Assembly (NCBI GenBank): GCA_934045905.1
Contig: OW203773.1
Span: 14,743,246-14,807,245 of the forward strand
Length of the DNA: 64,000 nucleotides
Source: Leuctra nigra
Taxonomy: Eukaryota; Arthropoda; Insecta; Plecoptera; Leuctridae
Direction of reading: 5' to 3'
A model generated the notes under the pieces. It was not told where the DNA came from and did no database searches. It saw only the letters and a program-made list of their open reading frames with translations. A program made the translations under genes and the position numbers. Every line of letters begins with the position of its first letter. Position 1 is the stretch's first letter. This document shows, one piece after another, positions 11,122 through 26,100 of this stretch.

Positions 11122-14100
11122 ATGCATCTTCTTTACAGACCTGTAGATGGCAAACCATGTGCAGGAAGCTCAAGGACAGGTATGAAATATTTCATGATAT
11201 CGAGATAAATTGAATGGTATTTATGGAAAACGGGAAATATAAAATCGGTAGTTATATTATGTCCTGTAGACTAAAGTCTTTGCAGATGCTATATAGTTGA
11301 GCGGTTGCTCGGATTACTACCAGCAGAATTAAGATTTTAGTTAATTTATCTAATAAGCGTGAAAGGAATTAAGCTCTCTAGTTTGAACAGGGTTTGAAAT
11401 AAATCTTCCTAAAACGGTAAATGATGATTTTGAGGAAATCTTATTTAAAGTTATTGACTATCAGAGTCGAATAGGAGATCATCGCTAGATTATTTTTTTT
11501 GACACATTTCTTTCATTCAAACATTATTACCTACATACATATTAACATTTCCCAATACAAAATCGATCATACAATAAAAAAATATCAATTGTATTAAGGA
11601 TGAACCATCGCTTTGAATGACTATATTCATAACATGAGATAAATTAATTCAGAAAACGCATGTTTAAACTTTAAAACATAGTTTTATAATGTGATATGTG
11701 GAGAATAATACGATATTAGATGATGAGGATTTTTTAACAAAGTTTTCGTAAAATAATTTTGTTAAGAATATAGCAGTGGTTTTGACTAGTGATTTTCAAA
11801 CATTTAAATGCCATTATCTCAGAAATTAAGTCGGTGACAAGAGTATTTTATGTTTTCAGTGCATTCAGTATTAGTCGAAGACTATTTCTTTAGTTTTCTG
11901 TTGAAATTGTTGGTGCGGATTAAAAATAAGTTAGAATAATGTAGGAAATTAATTATAGTTCCCCCATAAGAGCCATGTAAAAATCTCGAACTTTGAAAAC
12001 GTTTTACACAAAAGTTAGGTCGGTAAGGTATACATTTTTTGATCTTATATTGTAGATAATACTATTAGGAACAAAATAAAATGGTTTTGCAAAAAAAAAT
12101 AGGTAGATGACCTGGTGATGGTTCATCCTTAAATATTTTTTATTTCTTCATGTTACACTCGCCTATTATATTTTTAATTTATTATTATATGTTTTGAGTA
12201 ACCTTATTTGTTACGCAGCATCGACGTCTAAAGGACCTCCTCTCCAAGATCGCTTTGCCAGGTTACATACCAATGGAACCTTTACGGTGATCAAGCAGAG
12301 GGATGCGTCAAGAAGTGGTGTGTATTCATTTCAAAATCATAGGCGTGCGCAGGAGAAATCATTAAGGGGGGGGCCAAGATGGGCGCCGGCAGGATTAATG
12401 CCAAGGGGGGAAAGGCCTGGGGAAAGAATTTCCACGCGTTAAGGGGGGGGGGGGGTGAACCCCCCACCTTGCCCCGCAGGGCGTTTTTCGGTTTTCTGGC
12501 ACTTCAAAATCAATTTTGAGACGTTTGGGAGCCAAATCTCTTACTTATGACAAAGGGTAGTTTGGTAAGAGCCCCCAGAAGATGTCTTGTAGGTACACTC
12601 GAACAAATAATAAACGGTACCTCGAAAGAAAAGGATTGTCTGACAATTAGGTTAGATGGCTCATCACATGAAGTCTATACTAATGCATTGTCTAACTCTA
12701 GTAGGTGAGCTCTGATTTCATTGATAATAACATGGATTTATTGTCAAGTAACCTGACCAGTAGCCAATCCATTTTGTGCAAAGTACCATTTTTAATTGGT
12801 TTGTTTGTACATACAATAGCTCTAAAAGTCGCTAATATCTTAATTTTCAAAATTCTGCTTGTGTGAAGACAAAACTAACAAGAATCACTTTGTAGAACGG
12901 TGTGTGTCCGATCGCGTGCAAGCTTATCAACAGGCAGTTGCCTATCAGATAGACAGCGTGACCTTGACTGTCCAACATCCTCATTTGGCAACAAACATAG
13001 CTGTTGTTGCTTCCCCAAATACTGATGCCGGGTCCACGTAGACCACTTTTGCGTTTTGCGTTTTTATTCTTAGCCAATCACAAGTCCAGAAAACACTCAC
13101 GGCAGACTTGTGATTGGTTTTTATTAAAAACAGATGCGAAAGAAAGATATGGAAAAGACTAAAATGTGATCAAATAAAATAATATTAAATCAGGAAAGAT
13201 TATGATTACCTACTTAATCTAGTGGAGCGGTCGCTCCACCCAGCCAAGTCGTACTATACACTCACAGTCACTCAACATACCGTAAATGCCTAATAAACTG
13301 AGGAGCAGACCAAATACTTTTACTGTAAGCAACAACATGGCATTTTCGGCCTACTGGATCTTAAAATTGGAAAATCTCACATTGTTGTGAAATGTCTTAA
13401 TTTCGAGCTATGGCCCACCCCACTACATATACCAAATTTGGGAACAATAGGTTATGCCATTTGCGCGCTAGAGGACCGAGAAAACAGTGAAATTACACCA
13501 CTTTCTGATTCTGAAGATGATTCTGATGATATCAGGAAACCCTGTTGACAGCGCCACAGCCTAAACGGCTAAACCGATCGACCTGAAACTTTTACCACAT
13601 ATGCACTTTTGGCGTCTGATGATACCTTGCCTCTTGTGATTTTTTGTGCCGCCATTTTTAAACCGGAAGTGACGTCATAACTCAAAAATGTCTGGACCGA
13701 TTAGAACGAAATTAGCGCCATTCGATTTAGATGGTCATCTTTATGAAGTATCAATAAAAAAAATATTATTTTCTTATTTTCTAAACCGGAAGTGACGTCA
13801 TAAATACGCAATATTTAACTTATTTCAACAAATTATACTTAAAATACGTACATAATTAACTGACATTGTAACATAGACAATACAATTTATATATTCAAGG
13901 TAGCAGTGTTCTCGGCCGCCATTCCTGAAACCGGAAGTGACGTCATATATCTAAAACGCCTGTACCGATTGCAACTGAACTAGCTCCTGCGTATTCATTC
14001 TGCTATTTATTTGAAAAATCAATTGTGAAAAATGAATAAATAAATTAATGGTACCGGAAATGGCGGCAGGAACCACTAAATGAAACCGGAAGTGACGTCA

Positions 14101-17100
14101 TATATTACAAACGGCATGACCGATTTTACGGAAATATAGGGATTAGGAATTCAGATGGTCGTTCATGAAGGTATCAACTAGATAAAACTAGATTGTTTTC
14201 TTATTACCTATACCGGAATTCGGCCGCTATTTCAAAACCGGAAGTGACGTCATGTATCGAAAACGGCTGGATCGATTATAACGAAACTTAAGCTATTCTT
14301 CTTGGATAATCATTTTCATCTTATACCAAACGCAACTTTTCATAGTAACCAAATCGGTTGAGGCGTATTTTTTTAAAGAAATTAGTCCCTGCTCGGACAT
14401 GTGCTACAAGCTGTATGAATAAACTAACAAAAGAAGTGATATCCCAGAAAAAACACTCCGTGTAAAAATACCAGCCAAGTCTCTTTAACTATAAAAAAAA
14501 TAGACGAAATCTAAAAATTCAGCACTGAAAAGGAGTGATATCAAAAAAGGAGCCAAGTCAACGAATTTTCCAAATTTTAATCGTACCATTGAAATAAAAA
14601 TATCAACCCCCGAGAAATACTTAAAAAAAGGACTTGGCGCATCGTTTTTTTAAAGACATTTTTCTATTCTTAAGCTTATGCCACTCACATACTACGTAGT
14701 TCAGAAATGCCTAGAAAAATTGGGACAAAACTTTCAAATTAAATATTGAACATTCTGTAAAATATTTTAAATTTAAATATAAGTACGCAAAGAAACATAG
14801 CATTGTCTTACAAGCAATAAATACAGAACAGTTGTGTTTGTGATTGGTAGGTACCTATAGTTTTGTGGGTACATCAACATACCTACTACAGCATTATACT
14901 TTGAACCTTCTCGCCGTGTAATTAATTGCTATTAATTAACATTTTATACCAAAAAAATTCATAAATTACATAACGTATTACTTTAGATAAAAATCTAGTC
15001 AGTAATTATTTGAGCAGCATGGCTCAGTGCACTAGTCACTTATACAAATCTCATTGACGGCCTTCTTGTAATGAGCGCTTTCGCTATTTCCCTCAGTCAC
15101 GATATTGAGAAGTATGATTGATTAATATGACCCTAGAAATAGTGGCAATAACGAATAGACTAGGCCGCTTCCGTTTATTCGTTATTCGTTTATCCGTTTA
15201 TTTCCTCTGAATATTGACAAAATACCAAAACTGCCAGTAGGTAAGAGTACTAGTTATATTAAAACGTAGTATGATTCGTCGATAATGAATGTGATATACT
15301 CAGGAAAATATACTTGTAGAGTTCTTCCTATACTTTTAGGATAGAAAAGTGTCTTTAAAAAAACGATGCGCCAAGTCCTTTTTTTAAGTATTTCTCGGGG
15401 GTTGATATTTTTATTTCAATGGTACGATTAAAATTTGGAAAATTCGTTGACTTGGCTCCTTTTTTGATATCACTCCTTTTCAGTGCTGAATTTTTAGATT
15501 TCTTCTATTTTTTTTAAAGTTAAAGAGACTTGGCTGGTATTTTTACACGGAGTGTTTTTTCTGGGATTAGTCCTTACTGCAAGTCTTTACTTTTGCCATA
15601 TTGTTTGTGTTGTAGCGTCAGGTTCTCCCGAACGTCGTCGCTCCAGTACACCATCTGCTGCATCTTCTGCAGAATCCTGTACAGGTCTTTGTCCAGCGCA
15701 TTGTCCAGAATATTCTTCAGGATCTTCTTATTGCTCTTCACCCGGTTAGTAATACTCAATATATTTACAGTTCAAGTGATATGGATTGTGGAACTTAATG
15801 TGTGTGAATTAAAAGCAGTATAAGTGCAAAGAGACAAGGTGACAGGGTTCGTAGTGAGCATTCTCTACCTTCATTCCATTCTCCTCGGAGATCTCTAATA
15901 CTCATCAGTGCGTTGTGTATAATGTCCGCCCGTCCGACCGGGTAGCTCAGTTGGTAGAGCTCTCGTCCAACAAGTGAGAGGTCCCGGGTTCGAGCCCCGG
16001 TTCGGTCGGATAGTTTTCACAAGTCACATCCCTTCCATTCATCCTGACTCCATGAAGTTTTCCACAGAAACCTACATTCTTATCTTTATCTTTATCTATA
16101 TAAAATTAAAATTATCTAATCACAACACTGGGAGCGACGAAGTGCTTTTATGTAATTAGACAATGTCAATTATGTGAACATTTTTGCTTTCAGATTTGCC
16201 TCGCTACCAGCCGATGGTCCGACCTCCTCCAGGTCCACCGCCTATCTCTGCAGGTAAATTGACTGTCGAAAAACATCTAGAACGATGGTCATTTTGCTCA
16301 TGAGAATGTCAGTGAACGACATTGGCGAGAAATTTAGAGAAAGTACACTACTTACCTACATGTATTTGAGTGAGCGTAGCGATCGTCACCACGGTACTCT
16401 TATACCACTTTCTCTGTGTTATTTTTCCCTGCTTTGCCCCAGGAGGGCTATTCTAAATTCCCTTGTCGTCTCGTTTCACGTGATACGGGCTCACTGCACA
16501 CTGGAGTGCTATCTATTTAACACGGTAGTGACGCCGTATCAATTGATTCGAGACGACAAGGTAATTTAGAATAACCCCCCAGGTCAAACGATTATTCAAA
16601 AGATGAATATGATCATCTATTATTTACTTCTTATATAAGACGAAAATGATAGAATTCTTCAATTGCTTTAGCTCGTTTGTTTGTAGACATTAATGTTTTA
16701 CATACAATGTTTACATAGTTTGAAGAAAGTGTATCTGAACCACACAAGTTTTTGCAACAATATGAAATAATAAAAAGTACAAAGTGTAAAAGTTAAAGTA
16801 TCGATATTTATGTACTGTTTGAATGTTTCAGTAACTGGATTTGAAAAGGAGGGAGTTCAACCAGATGAACCACGAAGAGGCATCAACATCCCCGGTACTT
16901 ATTCAATTGTATACTTAAGGCCTACTATTGTACAAACCAAACCCAACGGCTGGTGTATTGGATACCTCGGTTCTCGTCAGATCACCCGGTTGGATGGGTG
17001 ACCATTCAACTCTGTCCTGCCAGTTGCTGCCGTTGGGCCAGAGAGACTGGGGTGTTTGGGGGTTAGTGTGACGACCTCCCTCCACCTGTTATCAGTCTCT

Positions 17101-20100
17101 CGACGGCACGGGTTGTGGAGGCCCGTGCTGTGAATGTTACACCGTCCTTCGGATGGGAAGTTAAGCCGTTGGTCCCCTTGGTATCTTTCGTCATGGAGTA
17201 GGCTACATGCCGGTACCGGGTTTTCTCTCCTCCCTTCTCTATATTACATTCTCACTAGTGGAGCCTGGCTCTGTTGAGAATATAGGAAATAATAATAAAA
17301 ACGTATCGATTTACTGCTTTTGGTTTGCTTTTAATTGGTAAATTCACCGGGTGAACATCTATTGGCAGCTATGAAAACATATGAAAAACAAATGATTTTA
17401 TACTTCATATGCTAGTTGGCGAAGCAGCCACCAGATGTCGACTCCTTTGATTTTAAACGCGAAAATGTTAGCATTTTGTTGTCACTACGCCTGAACTCAA
17501 ACTTGTTATTCACAGATCTTGTTCCATTTCGAGTGGCTCTGCCCGGCTTGATAACACTCCTGCCCCACGATTCACCATATCATCGAATATACGAACAAAT
17601 CTACATAGGAATACGTCAAGACGACACAGCCCCGACATACGCCGAATTGTGTAAATACATCATTTTGATACCTGATTTGTGCATAGATTCAAATTAATGG
17701 GTTTAAGCTCAGTTGGTAGCTACTGAACTTTAAGCTCAACTCTAAGCTCTCTAAGCTTAACTGTAAGCTCAGTTAAACCCACTAAAGGGTTTAATTCAAA
17801 TATTTAGAAATCATTGTTATAGTAAATAGTAAGTTAGTTTTTCTTTTAATTAATGTTTTATATCATATTAATGTATTATTTTATTGATCGTTATTCTGTG
17901 TATTTACAACCTTAATGTACAAAGGCGGACTTCATTTTATTCTGAATAAAAATTTATATTAGTTCAGCCCATCTTAAGACGGCTGGGTAGTGAGTTTAAC
18001 CTAGAAGAGATTTTTAATCGATTTTTATCAATATCTTTTACCAATGTAATTGTTAACAAAATAAGGCTTTGTACGAGTATTCGGAACAGTTCAATGAAAA
18101 CAATTCCATAGCTTGTAATGGTTTATTAGATTTACTTTGTCCTACATATGTTTACTGCCCAAATATTAGTAAAATTATGGTACTAAACATCTGTTGGACA
18201 AAATAAAGCTAATAACTTATTCCAAACTATGAATTTATTTTTATTAAACTGTTCTGAATACTCGTACAAAGCCCTATTTTGTTAATAATTACATTGGTAA
18301 AAGATATTGATAAAAATCGATTAAAAAACTCTTCAAGACCACGCTCACTACTCATCCCTTTTAATCGTTGAATAAATGGTACTTAGTGAAATGTTAAAAG
18401 AGTGAATTACCAATATATTATTATGAAGGATTTCAGCGGATGAAGCAGTGGCAACCGGCCTTCATATTTGTAAGTACATTCTAAACCACATTCTAAATCA
18501 AATTGTCTGTCAAATCTTTTGGTCAAATCTTAGTTCAAAGAAATTTTACCGGGTAGTTAGAAGACTATTTAATGAAAATACAAAACAATTAAGACAGCGA
18601 CAAACTGCGACAGGACTCGCAGAAAATTTCGATCCCGATGTAAAAAAAATCCTAGAAATGCAAGAAAATGCATTAGCTCTGGGTTGTTCGTGACATTTGT
18701 GACATTTAATCATGTGTTGCATGTTGCATATACTGCTGTGAAGTAAGCTATTTTAATTCAAATATTGAAAACCACAAAAGAAAACATAAAAAGGCGTCCC
18801 TACTTTTTTCTTACTTGACTAACTAATTTCAAAATTTAACAGCATAGAGATAAAGAGTAAATATGTGTCTCTAGTGATCGAAAAAAACAATAAAAAATGT
18901 TTTTTTACGCTTTGAGGAAGTGCTAACATGGGCAATATATGAGTATTTTTGGCACCTCTGCCCTGAAATAACTAAACAACAAAAAAAACTTTCAGGTCAC
19001 TAGAGACACATATCTACTCTTTATAGAATAGAATAGAATAGAATAGAATGTTTTATTGTTAATAGTGATCACATGGTGATATTTAACAGTCATGTACAGT
19101 ATGGATACAATAACATGGAAACATGAAAAAAGTAAAATAAGTACATTAAATCTTCCCTGACAGGTGGCGTCAATAATACATACTAGTAGTAGTCTACAAA
19201 CATTGTCGGATTACTAAAAAAATAAATCTAAAATCTAGTCGTCATAAAATATTCGGAGGTAGTGTAAAAACAATGTGTTATTAGAAGACTCTTTAATTTA
19301 GATTTGAAAATGCATGTGTCAGTAATTTGTCTAAGACTTAATGGTAGAAAATTATAAAATTTAATGCCCATACCAATGGGGTCATGATGGGGAGCCTTTC
19401 TTTTTAATCGTAAATTTTTATTATCCCTAGTGCAATATTCGTGGACAACGTGGTTTTCAATTGTCAAATGTTTATTATCAATTACATATGTAATAGCACA
19501 ATAAATATACACACATGTCAATGGGAGAATCTTAAATTTTTTAAATAGTGGCCGACAAGAATCTTTAAAATAAACTCCAGCTGTGGTAGGATCAAAATTG
19601 GCTTGTGCGAGGTACCTTACAGCCCTCTTCTGCAGAATGAAAAGCTTATGTGAGAGACGGGAGTGACCCCAGATATTAATACCATATTGTAGTCTAGAAT
19701 GTATATAAGAGTAGTACACAAGCTTGGCAGTTTCTAGATTTGAGATTTCAATAATACGCTTTAGAAGGAAACATCCAGAGGACACCCTTTTACATAATAT
19801 ATTTATATGATCACTCCATTTGAGATTGCAGTCTATAGTGATGCCCAGGAAAACAGTGGTTTCCTTAACAGGTATACTTTGGCTATTTAAATAAAAAAGC
19901 GGGCTGGTGATGTTTTCATGAGTTTTGATAGAATTATTGAACTGAAGAATAGATGTCTTTTTTGCATTTAGGCAAAGTTTGCTTCCTGAGCTCCACTGAG
20001 ACATACATGCAATAGCGCTAGAACAAGCTGGGATGAGTTTATCTGGACTTGATATAATTAATTGGGTTGTGTCATCAGCATATTTTGTCAAATTACCTTT

Positions 20101-23100
20101 ACAATTGGTATCGGCTTGTGAAAGACTATCAATGTACAATATAAATAGAATAGGGGCTATAGTGGAGCCCTGTGGAACACCTCTATCTATGACAACTTCC
20201 TTCGAAAACGTTACTCCACTCCGACTCTCAATCTTAACAGCTTGTGTCCTATTAAGCAGGAAAGATTGAATCCATTTAAAGGCAACACCCTTTATTCCTT
20301 TATTCCAGATTCTCCTGAGTAGCAGTTCATGGTTGACCATATCGAAAGCTTTAGAGTAGTCGTAAAATATGCCTATAGCTGATTCCTTGGATTGAGTTGC
20401 AGTCAACAGTTCATGCACAAAGCTTGTCACAGCTGTAATTGTAGAGCGAGATTTACGAAAACCATGCTGGCTATCATCAATTAGGGAGAACTTTTCTAAA
20501 AAGTCCATCAGTCTAGCACAAAAAGCATTTTCCAATATTTTTGAGAACACAGATAAAAGAGCAATTGGCCTAAAATTGCCTACAAATGACTTATCCCCGT
20601 TCTTATACAATGGTTTTATGACAGCATATTTTAATTTCTCTGGGAAGACACCTTGAGCAAAAGATTAATTGATGATAAACAATAGTAGGTGTGCTATAAA
20701 AGCAGCTGCAAATTTCACAATATTACAAGGCACCTTATCGAAACCGGACGATTTTTTCTTTGACACTTTATCTATGATATCATGCAGTTCCTTCAAGTTC
20801 AAAGGAAATAAAAACATATTATTATTACAACTGTTTACACCGTACCCCTCATCTGTACAATTATCTATAATCTATCTATCTATTATCTATCTATAACTTG
20901 TGAAAATTTGAAGACAATCGGTAAAGCCGTTTAGAAAAAAGTAGGGGCCGTCTTTTTGTGCTTCATAAAACATGGATTTCATCAAGTATCGTAGACTCTT
21001 AAGGTGGGCCTTATGTTTAATTTCGTTCCGTTTTGAGTTAGTACAGTCTTGCACTAACGTGATGTTATGTTTCAGGTACATGGATAGTTGAGCAACTGGA
21101 ACCTTACTATCTGGACGCTTTCCGGAACAATGACAGTCTTTTTATGGAGGAAGCAAGTACGTTAAACAAATGCAATGTGAAAAGATTTTCCTCGAGTGGG
21201 ACACGAACCCACGACCTTCCCATATTTTAATTTTACGCATGTTTCCATTTCATTTGTACCACATCAAAAGATCATTCCGTGTTGAAAATTCCAGCCGAGT
21301 CTCTTCAAAACTTAAAAAATATATGAAAATCTAAATATTCATGACTGAAAAGTAGAAAAATAGGTCAAGTCCGAAAAATCAAAAAGTAGTGCAGATAGAC
21401 CCATCGTAATGTAAGTACCAAATTCATGGTATTTGGATCTGTTATTCAATTGTTTCTGAGCCTACTGATGGAAAGTTGCAATGAAAATCAGTAATAGGAG
21501 AGGTCACGAAGAATTTTTGTTTTCGAGTGTTTTTTTTTTACTTTTTTTATATTTATTTTAATTGTTTAACATAAGCCTAATATAATATCCCTGTTTCTAA
21601 TATTGAAAGATTTTTTTTTTTGAGGGTCCGCTCCGGCCATTCCGGCTTCATGGCCTCTCCGGCCTCCGGAAACTTCAATTGTGCGTATCTCAAAACTATT
21701 GATGTATAAGTTTAAAACATATATTTCTTAAACTTTAATAGATAGAGAGCTGAATTTTTTTGTGTTACTTCATAATAGCATAAACTTCAATATAGATGAA
21801 AATAAACCTTCTCGGTCTTTATCTTGAAGGGCGAATGGCCACTCCAGTACTATAACCTTCTTGATAGCAACAGACTTTTTGAGCTCTTTTGAAAAATCAT
21901 CGCCATTGATTCTCCCTTTCATTCGAGCCGACGGATTGAGTCTCCCTCAAACGCGTATTCAGGGGGGGGAGGGGGCCTTCCCCCCCCCCCAGAAATCAGG
22001 GTTTCATCTAAGAAAATAGGCACATTTAAAATAATATGTGAAAAAAAACACTAATAAAAAGACAGATCAAGTCAAAAACGTTCCAAAATGGTTTAAATTG
22101 AGTTAAAATTCCAAATATTTTTCCAACTTTGGGATATTTTGTCATTTAAAATTTCCCCAAATAGCTGTACACTGCGATTTCATAATTGCACCTAAATGAA
22201 TGACCTTGAACCAAAATTTTCTCGGGGGCCCCGAACCCCTTGTTTTCCACTGTGATTCTTCAAAATATTATTAATGCCCCCCCTCTCCGAAATTTAATCC
22301 TGGATACGCCCTTGGTTTCCCTAGTACGGTTTGACATTTTCTTTTTAGGATGGCAATTGAATCACGTCGAGGAATTGAAAGTTGAATTGCAGGATATATA
22401 TGCTCAATTCGTAGAACTTGTAGTCGACGATACCGATGAGGCTGAAGCTAATACAAATACGGGTTGACATTTTCTTTTTAGGATGGCAATTGAACCACGT
22501 CGAGGAATTGAAAGTTGAATTGCAGGATATATATGCTCAATTCGTAGAACTTGTAGTCGACGATACCGATGAGACTGATGCAGATCGAGCTGATATTGAA
22601 GCAGCGATGCTCCTGCCAAATGTTGATCTACATACCAATGCGGATGGCGAAGAGTGGTTCGACATGAAGAATGGTTTCAATCGAGTTATAAATGCGTTGA
22701 ATCGCCGAATGTATGAACTCTATTGGATGATCCCGGAACAAAGAAGAATATTGTTGAAAACTCTCTGTGGTGGTACGTCGTATCTGTTGTTAGTTTTACT
22801 TAAAATCATTGTTCTAATGCAGGGGTCGCCAACCTTTTTGGTGAAGGAGCCAATTTCCCAAAAATTAAAAAATAAATAATGGGAGCCGCAGTAGAGGCAA
22901 TCAAATATAATACATCGAAAATAATAAATTGAATTACGAGTTTATTATGATATTTTGACGAAGCCCTCTAGGGGTTGCCCCGCAGGGCGTTTTTTTCGAA
23001 TTTTCACATTTTTCGATTCCAGAGCCTTCAACGGTTAGCCCCTCCTACTGTCAAACTGTGGAAACAGCAGAACGTTTTTCCAATTCCATGCCTGGGGGCC

Positions 23101-26100
23101 AATTCTTGAGTTTCACGATTTGAAACCGTTTTACGTTTATATGTTATAAAACTGGAAACAGTTGACAACTATCGGTTAGCCTTCAACTTTTTTACGTTTT
23201 ACTTTTAAACAATAAAACCGTGACACGGTTTTCAAACGTGAATCTCAAGAAATGGCCCCCTGATGAGATCCGGTCACAGCCATAAGGATTAACATTGCAC
23301 CTTATCAGATTCCATTAGAATTGGGAATTTAAAATTTCTAGAATACGGCCCCTACGGTAGAATACGGGGACAAAAGTTATATGATCCCTTTGCAGCTCCT
23401 GTAGTTAAGCTAGTTACCATTGCGTTTATCCATTCGAAGTTACTGTATGGAATTGAAATGTGAGGTAACTCCCGGAATTTGAGTAGATTGTTTACTCTAC
23501 AAAAAAGAGCATCTTAGATTCATGGCGAATGCCAGCTTCAATCCTACAGCTGATATATGTTATAAAGACTCATGTAAACCTCTGTTTAGAAGATTTAATA
23601 ATTTACCTTTACCATGCTTATAGTGTCATGCTTACAGTGTCATAATACTTCTGTAGCTGATAAACATTTTGATCTCAAATGCAGCAGAACCCACAATTAT
23701 AGTACTATAAATAGAAAAGCTATAAATCCGACCCTCACACGCTTACAATGTTCACTAAGTATCCTCTTTATGCTGGTGCAAAATGTTTTAATGCTCTGCC
23801 ATATTATATTCAGGTTGAAAAGGAAACAACATGTTTTAATGTCGTGGACGTTTTCGGAACCATCGTGTAATGAATTAGCAGTGGTGACGGCATTCATAAG
23901 AACAAACCGTCACCATCTGCCAATTCATAACATGTTTTAAAGTTATTTTAAAGACATTTCTTATTGACCAGTGTTTTTACAAAGTAAAATAATCTGTTTC
24001 CTTTGTTTAAGAAATATTTGTTATGAATGTATTGACGATGTCCATAATTATATATTAGGTAAATCTACGGGAAAATAAAGCCACTTGAACTTGAACTTGA
24101 TTGAACTTGAACTTGAACTTGAGCTTGAACTTGAACCGGAATTATTGATTTTGAAACTAAACTGCAAATGTTTGACAGGAATTCCGGCAGAGATGTATGG
24201 AGTTGAAGCAGACGAAATACCGAAAGGACAGCAAGCACCAAGTAAACAATGGCAATATACGATCACTCGATATAGTAGCATAAAACTACAATGTTTTGAT
24301 CTTTCATTTCAAAATAGATAGATAGATATTACCTATAGTTAATGGCTCTCAACTCAACGGCGAGGTTATCAGCGCCAGTCAAATCATACAACAAAGTGTT
24401 GTAATCAAATGTATATGGTTATCGCTAAGCGAAGTCATGGTGTAAAATATAGAGTCATGTTGGTTACAATCAACTAGATTTTACGCTAGTGCGAGTCAAA
24501 ATCATATCAGATATAGTGAGTCAAGTCTAGATAAAATATGAATCGTTATTTGCAGTAAAAACTGAAGTCATATTGAGCCAATAAAATAAATACTGGCCCT
24601 TGCTGATCTAAAAACTATAACTAGGTAACTAATTGTCTATGATTAAAACTTATTACAACGTGGTGCTGTGCGTAACTAGATACAGTCTAAGGTTCTTCAG
24701 GAAGTTGATTAAGACGGCTGGGTAGTGAGTTTGACCTTGAAGAACTTTTTAATCGATTTTATCAATATCTTTTACCAATGTAATTGTTAACAAAATAAAG
24801 CTTTGTACAAGTATTCAGAACAGTTCAATGAAAATAATTCCATAGCTTGTAATGGTTTGTTAGATTTACTTTGTCCTACACATGTTTAGTGCCCGAAAAT
24901 TAGTAAAATTATGGCACTTAACATCTGTTGTACAAAATAAAACTAATAACTTATTCTAAACATTGAAATTATTTTTATTGAACAGTTCTGAATACTCTTA
25001 CAAAGATCTTTTGTTAACAATTACATTGGTAAAAGATATTGATAAAGATCGATTAAAAATCACTTCAAGGCCACGCTCACTACTCAGCCCTCTTAACTTA
25101 TCGATAAATTTATCATCGTCTCCGAGCACCTCGCTGAGATCACTCGTGAGACGATTACGACATCAACTCCTTCACCAAACGTTTCCTTAGTTTTAAACTA
25201 TGTATTAAAAACTTTGTGTCTTGTCAGGTCTGGTTCCACTAAGAGATGCACTGCCTGGTTTGATTACGTTGACGCCAATTACTTCTCCTCATCGAGCTTT
25301 CTATCAAGAACTGTACGAAGACATTCTGAGTGACGACAACGCTGTTACATGGGCTGAACTAAGTAAATATCCACAACACTTTTCAATAATACTTTAGATG
25401 ATGCACCTTGTTCTTCATAACTTTTTGTTCATGCAGAAAGTAAACTTGTGATAAGTACGTGAAAACCTAATTCCTTACCTTAAGGTTGATGATCCGAAGT
25501 CTATATCCTCGATTTAGCGTTGCACACATTTGGAATTATATGGAACGACTCCGCTATTGTCAAAAATTGAAAAAAAAAATCCACACAATATTTCAAAGAT
25601 GTGTCTATCTTCTTCATCAGATGCACACTGACGTGAAATCCACCTCGACCACCAAACCCCAGATAAAAACAGCTGATGTAAACAAACCAACCGCCACAAC
25701 AACATACATGGACACGACATAGAGACAAGAAAATTACCCTGTCCCTAAACACTCCCTGGGAATTTTCATGTGTCTCTATGTCGCTTTGTCACGGTGTGTT
25801 TATTAGCCGTAGATGCTATCTGTGTTGGGATTGAGCGGGCGGTTGGTTTGTTTACATCAGCTGTTTTTATCTAGGGTTTGGCAGTCGAGGTGGATTTCAC
25901 ATCAGTGTGCACCTGATCAAGAAGATAGAAACATCTTCGAAAAATCGTGTGCTTTTATATTTTAATTGTTTGACGAATCTACCTACAGTTATATTGAAAT
26001 ATTCTCTTACAAAATGGTTTGTGTTTCTTTTAAAAATAAAATTAAATAATGGCAGAATTATACATGCCAATTGGCATTGACAACTCAGTTGCAAAATCTC

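Larger units (their letters stand above)
16832..22772 (+). other. Paralog B exon block 1 (exons 5-9)
   Basis: Five exons of 63, 135, 33, 81 and 291 nt, each entering and leaving in phase 1. Main features: exon 5 has GVQPDEPRRG; exon 6 has LVPFRVALPGLITLLP and TYAEL; exon 7 is a 33-nt linker; exon 8 has EQLEPYYLDAF; exon 9 is a helical domain with EEWFDMKNGFNRVINALN, then YWMIPEQRR and a terminal LCGG. Each exon aligns with the same-rank exon of block 2, so the unit arose by an internal five-exon duplication. Confidence 0.75.

Noticed and set aside
12859..13041. 60-aa ORF as an extra exon of paralog B
   Set aside because: A possible acceptor exists but no donor in a consistent phase, and paralog A offers no support.
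24083..24138. CRISPR-like short repeats
   Set aside because: Contiguous 6-bp units without spacers in a eukaryotic LINE tail.
24048..24281. Ser-rich and Glu-Leu-rich ORFs
   Set aside because: They are translations of the ACTTGA tail repeat.
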